Of a stretch of DNA of 64,000 bases, positions 37,318 through 46,800 are shown piece by piece (position 1 is the stretch's first letter; every line of letters begins with the position of its first letter). The DNA comes from Fasciola hepatica. Taxonomy: Eukaryota; Platyhelminthes; Trematoda; Plagiorchiida; Fasciolidae. The notes under the pieces are model-generated. The model had not been told where the DNA came from. It ran no database searches and saw only the letters and a program-made list of their open reading frames with translations. Both the position numbers and the translations under genes were made by a program. Location: the NCBI GenBank assembly GCA_948099385.1, contig CANUEZ040000029.1, positions 1,643,501 through 1,707,500 on the forward strand, read 5' to 3'.

Positions 37318-37549
37318 CCCAGGTCACGTGAGTTTCCTTGTTTTCTACCGTCCAAGGTCCTGTCTGCGTACGTTTTTGTGTGTTTTATTGTTTCCCTATC
37401 TTAATTTTTTGATTGGTTTACCAAATAATTTTTTTTCGTCCATACATGTTTTGTGTGTTTAATTCGTCGTGATTTTTTTTTCGCGAAGACTATAGTGCCC
37501 CATTGGTCGTTGATTTCTTTTCCCGTCTGTATTCCATAAAGTAATCACT

Positions 37550-38185
37550 ATGTCTGCCGAACGGAAATCCTGCATAGACCCCACGGTTGGGACGATCACG
37601 CTGCACATACCGGCATTCACGCCTGCTGATCCAGAACTCTGGTTCACGCTGGTTGAGTTAGAATTCGAAAACTGCCGTATAACCAGCGACGCCAGCCGTT
37701 TCAGGTGGGTAGCAGGCCGCCTCCCCCCGGAGGTCACAATGCAAGTAAGGGACGTAATAATCTCTTCCCGAAGCTATGAGGCTTTAAAGGAGGCCGTCAT
37801 TGCCCGCACGACCCCAACGCAAGACCAACGTATGCAACAACTTCAAACCATCAAGCTTGGAAGTAGGAAGCCCTCCAAACTGCTGCGTGAGATGCAGCGC
37901 TTGAAAGGACCGACGGTAGGCGAGGACCCGCTCTTGAGGGAACTTTGGCTGCAGCGTTTGCCGCATACCATTCCAGTTCCACTAAGTGCCACGCGCAAAT
38001 GCTCGCTGGAGGAAACTGCAGCGATAGCTGATGACATTATGTCACGATACAACCCCGCTGTAGCTGGAGTAACCAGGCCCTCCGTCGCAACGGTGCCTGC
38101 CTTGCCAACATCTAACGAACTCGCGTCAGTTTTGTCTAGAATTGACGCGAGCCTGCAACGCCTAGCAGTTAGAAGTGGGTCACAG
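37550..38185 (+). pseudogene. gag: G2 gag, first part (interrupted by G4)
   Basis: Starts at ATG 37550 (MSAERKSC), the start that G1 has lost. 212 codons cover the capsid-like region (ELWFTLVELEFENCRITSD, GSRKPSKLLREMQRLKG, LRELWLQRLPHTIP). The native sequence ends at the codon for Gln in SGSQ (38185), the last base of the ACAG duplication; the following frame to 38233 belongs to the G4 LTR. The rest of gag lies at 43356-43401 and 50109-50227. The three pieces add up to a whole number of codons, so gag was open when the insertions came. Confidence 0.9.
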
Positions 38186-38494
38186 TTTGGTCGAACGCAC
38201 GACTTGTGGACTCAATTCCCGTCCAGCGAATAAAGACGCAGAACGACAGCGATTGATGGTTTTTGTACTTGTATTGATTGCCCTGTATGAAGTACAGGAG
38301 AAGGGAGGCTGATCTAGCTAATCACCAGAGCTGATGAGCTGGAGCGCGCCTTGCCGTTTTGAAGTAGTGTGACGAAGGTTCTTCTTCTTTTTCACGTGTT
38401 CTTATTTTTACACCGGTGGACTTAAACAAAGCGCGCCTAAGCTCTAAGCTCGCAATTGTATTTTATTGAATTTGGTGTCTGCGAAGCCGTTACA
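38186..38494 (-). repeat. G4 3' LTR
   Basis: 309 bp, read on the - strand from TGTAACGGC to GACCAAA. The 5' end has the usual TG. The end shared by both LTRs is AAA rather than CA. Confidence 0.93.
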
Positions 38495-38510
38495 TCAGTC
38501 CCCCTCCAGG
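38495..38510 (-). promoter_or_regulatory. G4 polypurine tract
   Basis: On the - strand CTGGAGGGGGACTGA lies directly before the 3' LTR. The run GGAGGGGGA is the likely plus-strand primer. Confidence 0.7.
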
Positions 38511-38905
38511 ACGACCGAGTAGGAGAACTTCGACCTAAGAGAGCGTCGTGAGTTGAGCCAAAAACCAGCTGAATAGTTCCAGCTGGAAAAGGTTTGTGCT
38601 CAGCACCTCTAAGGTGATCTAAGGACCTCTGGGCCATATATAGCCGCAGAGAAGGTTACTCACGCGTGAACTGGTGGGGTATCCTCTCCCCGTGCTCTCT
38701 ATCTAGAAACCTTAAGTGGGGACAGGGACGTGCCAAACCATGTACAAGGCACGTAGGCAACAACAACAACAACAAAAAATGGTAATGTTCATATAGTGAC
38801 ACATGTCCATTGTTAGTGGTGTGCCAGATCCTTCCTAGGTAAACAACGACTGACCCTAGAAGAGATAAGAAAAACTGGATACAGTATGCAATCAAAAGGG
38901 GAAAT

Positions 38906-41900
38906 CTATGTAAGAACAACAAAGTCAACGAATCGTGCAGGGAAACGAACATGCCTACCAGACCTGGTGGAACGTAATGGGGGGTCGACCTGTGACTCAC
39001 GCGTGCTGGAGCTAGATGTTGTTGGGGTCGGGCAAACGTCTGTGTTTTTACCATCGACGGGCAACGGCGTAGGCTGGGTTTCCGAGTCGACGAACGCTGG
39101 CTTAAGGCGGTCGATGCTGACGGTTTCTTGCCGACCATTGAGATCGATGATGAACGTTTTTTCTAAACGCCGAATGACTTTGTGCGGGCCAGAATAAGCT
39201 GGAGTAAACGGGCGGCGGCTCGGCGTACGCAGAAAAACGTGCGTGCACGTATGTAGGTGACTGGGAATAAACGACGGCCGATCTGTCGAACGGACAGGAA
39301 TACCAATCTTCTGACGCATGTAGATCATGAGACGTTGAGTGTAGTCTCCAAGGTTGGGGAAAGGTGCGCTCACCTCGGGTGCGACAAATTCACCAGGGAG
39401 ACGAGCGGTGGTGCCGAATGTCATGGATGCAGGTGTGCAGGGAGTGTCGCTGCGCAACGTATTGCGAATGCCCAATAAAACCAGTGGTAAGACGTCCGTC
39501 CACTGAGGATTGTTGTGAGCACTGAGCGAAGTTTTGAGGTGCCGGTGAAAACGTTCGACCAAGCCATTTGCCTGGGGATGATAAGCTGTGGTGCGAATAC
39601 GCTTAGTGCCAGTCAGTTGGAGGAGATTGTCGAAAGTGGCAGATTCAAACTGAGCTCCTCGATCGGTGGTTACTGTGGTAGGACAACCAAAGCGGGAAAT
39701 CCAGTGTTCCATGAACGCACGGGCGACCGTTTCACTGGATACATCCGGAATGGGTATGGCCTCGGGCCAACAAGTGAAACGATCAATACAAGTGAGTAGA
39801 TAGATCATACCTCGGGATGGTGGCAAAGGTCCCACAATGTCGACGTGCACGTGAGCGAAACGGGCGTCTGGAGTCTCAAAATTTCCGACTGGACTGGTGG
39901 TATGTCGCTGTATTTTGGCTCGCTGACAAGCAATGCAGTTACGTGCCCATTGACGAACGTCGCGATCCATGTTTGGCCAAACAAATCGGGCACGGACTAG
40001 TTTGCATGTGGCCTTGATACCCGGATGGGATAGACCGTGCAACACATCGAAAATTGGACGGCGATGTGAAAGTGGTACGATTGGCCTTGGGTGATCCAAG
40101 GTGGTGTCGCAGAGGATAGTGCCAGCAGATGACGGAAGAGGCAAAGCCCGCACTCGGAGACTTGTATCGCGAATGGTTTGTTGAAACTCAGGATCCTGCT
40201 GGCTTCGTGCCAGGTCCTCGAGATTGATACCGAGAGCAGCGGGCGACCCGAGACTGTGGATCCTGGAAAGAGTATCTGCAGCCACATTAGCTGACCCGGA
40301 GATATGACGAATGTCAGTAGAAAATTGCGATATGAAATCCAGCTGGCGAATTTCTCGTGGAGAATGACGATCAGACGCGTTGCGGAAAGCATACAGTAGT
40401 GGCTTGTGATCTGTGAAAATGATGAATTCCCGTCCTTCCAGAGCGTGGCGAAAGTGACGTATGGCGGTGTAGACGGCAAGTAACTCACGACCAAACGCAC
40501 TCTATTTGGATTCTGCGGAAGACAGGCGGCGTGAGTGAAAAGCCAGAGGCTCCCAGGCGCCGTCCACGGCCTGCTGGAGAACGCAGCCAAGTGCGACATC
40601 GGAAGCATCAACAGCGATACTGACGGGAGCATGGGGATCCGGATGACGGAGAAGAACCGCAGACGACAAGGCCTGTTTGAGCTGAGAAAAGGCCTCCTGG
40701 GCTTGATCGGTCCAGATGAGGGTTCGTTGTTTGCCCCGCAAAAGATCAGTGAGCGGTTGCATCAGGGTGGCGCAGTGTGGGATGAACCGGCGGTAATAAT
40801 TGACAAAGCCGTTAAAACGTTTAAGCTGTTTGAAGGACTGTGGAAGTGGAAATTCAGCAATATCACTGACCTTGGTTTCAGCCGGACGAATGCCGTTGGC
40901 GTCGATGATGTGACCGAGGAAGAGCAATGACGGCTTCCCTAATTCAGTCTTGGCGGCATTGATGGTAACACCGTGCTCTTTTAACCGCTGAAAGAGCTGT
41001 CGAAGATGAAGCTGATGTTCGTCAACGCTGGGGCTAGCGACAAGAATATCATCGATGTAAGCGTGAACGAAGGGCAGTCCGCGGGTAACACCGTCAATAA
41101 ACCGCTGGAACGTTTGGGACGCGTTGCGCAAGCCAAATGGCATACGGAGAAACTCAAATAGACCAAACGGAGTGGTAACGGCGGTTTTTGCAACGTCCTC
41201 GTCGGCGACCGGAATTTGATGATAGGCCCGGACCAGGTCGATTTTGCTGAAGATGGTGGATCCAGCCAGAGCAGACGTGATATCATGAATGTGAGGCACA
41301 GGATATCGATCTGGCATTGTGACCTGATTGAGGCGACGATAGTCACCACACGGACGCCAGTCGCCCGAAGTTCTCTTCGGCACCATGTGCAATGGAGAGG
41401 CCCACGGGCTGTTCGAAGGACGGATGATGCCTAGGTCCAGCATTTTCTGGAATTCAAGACGAGCGACGGCCAGTTTGTCTGGGGCTAGGCGACGCGGACG
41501 GGCAAAAACAGGAGGTCCAGCGGTACTGATGTGATGTACAACAGCCGAGCGCACCATGGGTAAGTGGTTTGCCGGTCCGGTTAGAGACGGAAACTCAGCT
41601 AAAATTTTGGCGAAGGTATCGTTGGCGATAGGAGCTACGGACGGTCGAACAACGTTGACCAAGCAGACAGATCCAACAACAGCACGATGAGTCACAGGGT
41701 CGGTTAACTTACGAGAAGCGGGATGTAACGAAAGGTTGAAATGATGCAGAAAATCAACTCCTAAGATGGACTGGGAAACGTCAGCAATGACAAAAGTCCA
41801 CTGAAAAAAACGACGCAACCCCAGATCTAACTTGAGACGCCTAGTACCAAAAGTGGATATACGAGACCCATTGGCGGCCTGAAGCTCTAAAGTTTGCCGG

Positions 41901-42061
41901 TGCTGACGATCAGAAGGGTTAGGGGGAACGACACTGATCTGTGCGCCAGTGTCAATCAAAAACTGACGGTGGGAGATGAGGTCCTTGATAAATAGAAGAC
42001 GGCAGGGTGTAGGGAGGCCAACGAGCGCTGCCGTACCTACACGTTGGCCGACGAGTTTCCC
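38906..42061 (-). pseudogene. pol: G4 pol: protease, reverse transcriptase, RNase H, integrase (one nonsense codon)
   Basis: Reads in the -1 frame relative to gag from the GGGAAAC site. Protease [50 protein letters not shown] and catalytic AYIDDILVA; RNase [33 protein letters not shown] and ADTLSRIHS. Integrase has the HGLSHPG and NCIACQRA zinc blocks, VDIVGPLP, TTDRGAQFES and NGLVERFHRHLK (D-D-E), and the AYSGPHKV (GPY/F-like) C-terminus, with a stop near 38906. One in-frame TAG (40502-40504) interrupts RNase H where the alignment with G1 predicts Tyr (AESRYSTFG). The rest is continuous in one frame (40501-38906), so this copy was functional until very recently. Confidence 0.92.
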
Positions 42062-42882
42062 TGGTTGTCGTGGAACGTGCACGGGGGCGTACACTTCCTG
42101 GCGCTGGCACGATACTGGCGATGATACCAACACCATGTCCAAGTGTGTGCATCGGGAGAAGATGGCCTAGGAGGACTGCGAGCGGCAATAGGCCGACGGG
42201 TGCGAGTTGGGGAGCGGCTACGACGTGCCGAACGTGAAGACTGAATAGCGGTCACGTCCGCCCGAAGGGCACTGAGTTGTGCAGCTAAATCTGTGAGAGT
42301 CGCCTCCGTAGAGGTTGTGGACGAACGAACACACTGACTAATTTGGGCGGAGGCGGTTTCCATAAAGCGGTCCGCCGCCAAAGCCAGTCTGTCTAGTGAG
42401 ACTTCATCTACGAGAAGGGCCAGAGTGCATTGCGCTTGTTGGGGTAGCTGCTGCATCCACAACTCTCGCAACATCATGTCACCAACTTGGATGCCCTTGG
42501 CCAGCTGTCGCATACGACGCAGAAGCTGTGAAGGCTTCTGGTCACCGAGGGAAATGCCACTAAGCAGCTGACGAAGACGGTTTGAGTCGGAGACCCCGGT
42601 GCGATCTAAGATAGCCTGGCGAAGCATATCATAAGGCTTGTCCGTGGGTGGGTTGGAGATGATATCCTCGACAGCTTCAAGAATATTTAAAGGAAGTTCG
42701 GCAGTGAGATGCACATACTTCTGTTGCTGGGAGGTGATTCTGGAGGCAGCAAACTGTACTTCCAGATGAGTCAGCCAAAGAGAGGGATTACCCGGAATGA
42801 AAGGTAACGCTTTCACTGGGCGCGCAATAGAGAGCGTTTCAGGCACCGCAGGGTCAGACATAGTTAACTTAGCGTCATCCAT
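42037..42882 (-). CDS. gag: G4 Gag protein
   Basis: 281 codons from an ATG at 42882 to TAG at 42037-42039. The N-terminal capsid-like region has [18 protein letters not shown] and [19 protein letters not shown], which align with the G1/G2 Gag. An Arg/Ser-rich stretch ([15 protein letters not shown]) is followed by a C-x2-H-x9-C-x3-C finger (CWYH, then CTPPC). Gag forms the particle and binds element RNA in the cytoplasm. No defect is visible. The overlap with pol and the slippery heptamer upstream of the stop suggest that Gag is the main product and Gag-Pol the minor one. Confidence 0.92.
   Translation of the reverse strand: MDDAKLTMSDPAVPETLSIARPVKALPFIPGNPSLWLTHLEVQFAASRITSQQQKYVHLTAELPLNILEAVEDIISNPPTDKPYDMLRQAILDRTGVSDSNRLRQLLSGISLGDQKPSQLLRRMRQLAKGIQVGDMMLRELWMQQLPQQAQCTLALLVDEVSLDRLALAADRFMETASAQISQCVRSSTTSTEATLTDLAAQLSALRADVTAIQSSRSARRSRSPTRTRRPIAARSPPRPSSPDAHTWTWCWYHRQYRASARKCTPPCTFHDNQGNSSANV
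42055..42061 (-). promoter_or_regulatory. G4 putative -1 frameshift slippery site
   Basis: On the - strand GGGAAAC in the gag register xxG GGA AAC, 15 bases before the gag stop codon. The pol frame is -1 relative to gag and open here. A downstream stimulatory structure was not assessed. Confidence 0.75.
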
Positions 42883-43024
42883 ATCGAATAGACAGAAAAA
42901 TAAATATACGATGGCTGATCGAAATTAACACCAAAAAAGGCTCAATACGTATGTGCACAACGAAAACAAAAGGAACGCTGAAGGGCATGGACGATATAAT
43001 AAATAAATAAAAATTAATAAAAAC

Positions 43025-43041
43025 TTGGAACGGGCTCATCA
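43025..43041 (-). promoter_or_regulatory. G4 primer-binding site (probable)
   Basis: Right after the 5' LTR on the - strand the sequence reads TTGATGAGCCCGTTCC. It resembles the TTGGTGAGCCCGACC of G1/G2, but the expected TGG start is TGA, so the match to the tRNA CCA end is imperfect. Confidence 0.5.
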
Positions 43042-43042
43042 A

Positions 43043-43351
43043 TTTGGTCGAACGCACGACTTGTGGACTCAATTCCCGTCCAGCGAATAAAGACGCAGAA
43101 CGACAGCGATTGATGGTTTTTGTACTTGTATTGATTGCCCTGTATGAAGTACAGGAGAAGGGAGGCTGATCTAGCTAATCACCAGAGCTGATGAGCTGGA
43201 GCGCGCCTTGCCGTTTTGAAGTAGTGTGACGAAGGTTCTTCTTCTTTTTCACGTGTTCTTATTTTTACACCGGTGGACTTAAACAAAGCGCGCCTAAGCT
43301 CTAAGCTCGCAATTGTATTTTATTGAATTTGGTGTCTGCGAAGCCGCTACA
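43043..43351 (-). repeat. G4 5' LTR
   Basis: 309 bp. It should hold the promoter and poly(A) signals. AATAAA occurs on the - strand near 43321 (TTCAATAAAATAC), a plausible polyadenylation signal. Confidence 0.93.
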
Positions 43352-43355
43352 ACAG

Positions 43356-43401
43356 GAGCGGCACCGCGCACGCTCACCTAGGCTCCATAGTCCGTCACTG
43401 C
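43356..43401 (+). pseudogene. gag: G2 gag, middle piece between the two insertions
   Basis: 46 bp of G2, collinear with G1 23056-23101 (encoding ERHRARSPRLHSPSL). It lies between the G4 right duplication (43352-43355) and the BEL 5' LTR. Its last five bases (ACTGC, 43397-43401) are the BEL target duplication. Confidence 0.9.
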
Positions 43402-43780
43402 TGTAACAGCCGGTCGTGGAAAATCCCCCTTTTTCCCTCGCGATTCAGTGTTTTTTCCCAACATCACTCATTTCCATACACTATTGACTTGTCTTTACGA
43501 ACTGGTTGTTTTTCTGGACCAATTGTTGTTTGTTCGCGCCCAGAGCGCTATTTTGGCACATCCTTGTTCAGGACCTGCGTGACGCACGTGCTGTCTGCTC
43601 ACACGCTGCTATTCGGTTTCTCGTTGTTGAGACTTTGTGATCGTATTATTGAGGTTTGTATATTGTTTACGTCATTGTTTATTTTAATAATCTAGTATCG
43701 TAGAATTATCACGGATAATCGCCTTCTGATTTCGGGATCCGTTGCGAATTTGGCTACGCATTGCTCAAACGTTCGTAACA
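43402..43780 (+). repeat. BEL 5' LTR
   Basis: 379 bp from TGTAACAGCC to TTCGTAACA, with standard TG...CA ends. The gag-pol frame is open through its last 40 bases, but the first ATG lies outside it. Confidence 0.95.
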
Positions 43781-43822
43781 ATACTCAATAGATCTATATG
43801 GAACGAGGAAAATCCACGCAAA

Positions 43823-46800
43823 ATGCCAAGGAAAGGATCAAAGGCAGTCGAACCCGGACAGGAAGTAATACGGCAAGTCTCTGGGGAGGTTTTGGGTACT
43901 TATGATTCTTTAGTTAATGCTAGGTCGCCTAGTCCTGTCAGTGCTAGCTCATGTGTTATTGAAAGCAATATTGATCGTAAGGACGTTGATTTATATAAGC
44001 TGAGAATAATAGAACTAGAGCAACAGTTACTTTCGGCTAGACTACAGGCGCATGAAGCAGAGAAGTGTACACAGAAACAGCGAGAGTATAGGACCAGTGA
44101 CTTCGACACTTCCGATAGGTTAGAGTGCAATAAGGTGGGGAACCCCACGCAGGTCGCCGACTACAAACCACCATCGATCGATCTGCCTAGAGTGGAGTTA
44201 ACGGTTTTCGACGGGCGAGCTGAGCAATATTGCAAGTTTGTCAAACAGTTCGAGACGTTCGTTGAAAACAAGGTAACCGACCCTGGGCAAAGGCTTCTTT
44301 ACCTTACCCACTACTGCCGAGGCCGAGCGCGAGAAGCTATCGACGGATGCACCATGCTCGATCCAGAACAAGGCTACACAAGGGCAAGGAAGATTTTAAG
44401 GGACTTGTTTGGCCAACCTTTCAAAGTAGCCCGTAACCTAATAGAGGGCGTGATGGCAGAGGCAAAGAAAACCAAGGGCGACGTCTACACCATGGCCGAC
44501 CTGGTGATCAAGATGCAGAACTGCTCAATAGCCCTCGACCATTTAGGTTACAGAGCTGATCTAGACGCCATGCACACTTTGGAAGGCATAGTCCGTCACC
44601 TCTCTCCCGAACTACAGGGTCGGTGGGCGGAAGAAGCTGAACGGATAAGCCGAGGCGACAGAGAAGCCAACTTCGAAGACCTGACTGAATACTTAGACAG
44701 GCAAACGAAGATAGCTGACAGCAGATTCGGCCGACTCATCCGGGACAGCAACCGAGCAAACAAGCCCGGTACTAGCCAAGTCCGAACCCCTGTACGGGAA
44801 CATCCAAAGTACCAGCCTTGGACCAACACACACGTCATTTCACGAGATGCTACGGCGAAACCAAATTGCAGATACTGTGGTACTAGCCATGGCCTACCAG
44901 AATGCCCCAAGTTCGGCAATGCCACAATAGACGAACGGTGGGAAATGGCGAGGATGGCAGGAGCATGTTTCATCTGTCTCAACACCACGCACCGGGCAGC
45001 AGCCTGTAGAACAAGGAATCGATGTGGTTACGAGGGCTGCACGGGCAGACACCATCGGCTGCTGCATCAGGCGAGAATAACCATATCCGAGGCGAGTGCC
45101 AAGCCCAGTGTGATTTGTTCAACTTCACAATCTGCCAGTAAACCGGTACGTTTAGGCGTAGTGGCCGTGGGAGTAGTGACTCCGACTGGGATAGTCAAGG
45201 CGTTGGCTTTCGTTGATAGTGGATCCGACACCACTTTAGTGAAAGAGCGGTTTGCCGACAAACACCAACTGGCTAAAGGTGCGACGTCGTTAGCAGTGAG
45301 CACGGTGGGCGGAACACAGGTAATGACTGCCGGTAGATTAAGGCTGCAACTCATCTCTCTAGACACTAACGAGGAAATTGAACCAACGGAGGCATTCACG
45401 TTAGCGGATCTTCCCATGCGAGCACCAAGGTCGGTGAACGCAATCTTGACTCGATGGCCCCACCTGCAGGATGTAACCGTCGTAGACTGGGAAGATGATG
45501 AGGTGGATCTCCTCATCGGATGCGACGTGCCAGCGGCGCATTGGGTGCTTGACCAAAGAGTGGGCGACCGCCAGGCACCTTATGCCGTACGCACGGCTCT
45601 GGGATGGATGTTATACGGTCCAGTAGGGGTACGCGGTTCCGTGAATTACTTATCCGCCGAAACGGACCGCATAGAGTATCATCTGCAACGGCTTTATGAA
45701 AAGGAGTTTCATGACATTGGAGACGAAAGACCGACGTTGTCTCAAGAGGATCACTTCGCTCTACAAACGGTGCGGCAAGGCTCTAGAGGCCTCAAAAAAC
45801 AGTTCGAGGTTCCCCTCCCATGGCGCACACCGGTCGATCCGTGGACTGACAACAGAAATTATGTTCTCCCACGATTACTACGACTAAAAGAACGCTTCAT
45901 TCGAGACCAGAATCTGTGGGAACGATACGCGGATTTGATGAAGCGAAACGAGGTCCTCGGTTACGTTGAAAAGGTGCCTGTTAACACCGACAGCAAAAGG
46001 GGTATCTGGTATCTGCCTCACCATCCGGTTATCAACCCCAAAAAACCCAATAAACTGCGCGTGGTTTTCGACTGTGCGGCCAAGTTCCAGGGCAAGTCGT
46101 TAAACGATCGCCTACTACAGGGGCCTGACTGGACCACACCACTGATCGATGTTCTGTGCCGTTTCAGAGTGGGTAAAGTGGCTTTGTCTGCTGACATTAG
46201 GGAAATGTTCCATCAGGTGAAGATTCCGGTAGGAGAACGAGATGCTTTGCGTTTCCTGTGGTGGGAAGGGAGCGACCGGGACAACGCAGTGGTGAATTAT
46301 AGAATGACCGTCCACCCCTTCGGAGCCATATCGTCACCATTTTGTGCCAACTACGCCCTCCGAGAATCAGCGAACAAACATGGCGATCTAGTCCATCGGA
46401 CAGTGGTAGAAAGCGTCAGCAGGAACTTCTACGTCGACGACTACCTTGGGTCATTCGATGATGTGGAATCAGCTCTAGAGCAGTTCAGGGGTCTGACGAG
46501 ATTGCTGGAAGAGGGTGGCTTCCATCTAACTAAATGGATGTCGAACGCTTCGGAAGTGCTGAAGGTCATCCCGTATCACGAAAAGGTCGAAAGGGTAAGA
46601 GATTTGGACGGCTCTCCACTTCCTATCGAGCGCACTTTAGGGATACAATGGGACGCGGAAACGGACGATTTTGTTTTCGAACTGAACGTTCCCGAGCTGC
46701 CAATAACCCGTCGTGGCATACTATCTGCCGTCTCAAGTTTGTTCGACCCGCTCGGTTTCGTCTCACCATGGCTGCTACCCGGAAAGATCTTGCTGCAGCG

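Larger units (their letters stand above)
38186..43351 (-). mobile_element. G4: young, nearly intact Ty3/gypsy element of a second CsRn1-like family
   Basis: On the - strand: 5' LTR 43043-43351, gag, pol with PR-RT-RH-IN, 3' LTR 38186-38494. The two 309-bp LTRs differ at one base that I can find (T at 38490 against C at 43347), so the insertion is recent. ACAG is duplicated at 38182-38185 and 43352-43355. The only coding defect seen is one TAG in pol. It sits antisense in the gag of G2. Confidence 0.95.

Noticed and set aside
38186..38233. The last 16 codons of the frame at 37550-38233 as part of G2 Gag.
   Set aside because: They lie in the G4 LTR. Native G2 gag stops at 38185 and resumes at 43356.
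43798..43815. TGGAACGAGG as the BEL primer-binding site.
   Set aside because: It is 18 bases after the LTR and I cannot match it to a tRNA 3' end.
43742..43822. An upstream extension of the BEL polyprotein into the 5' LTR.
   Set aside because: It starts with TTG, lies mostly in the LTR, and would need transcription from upstream of the LTR promoter region. The ATG at 43823 is preferred.
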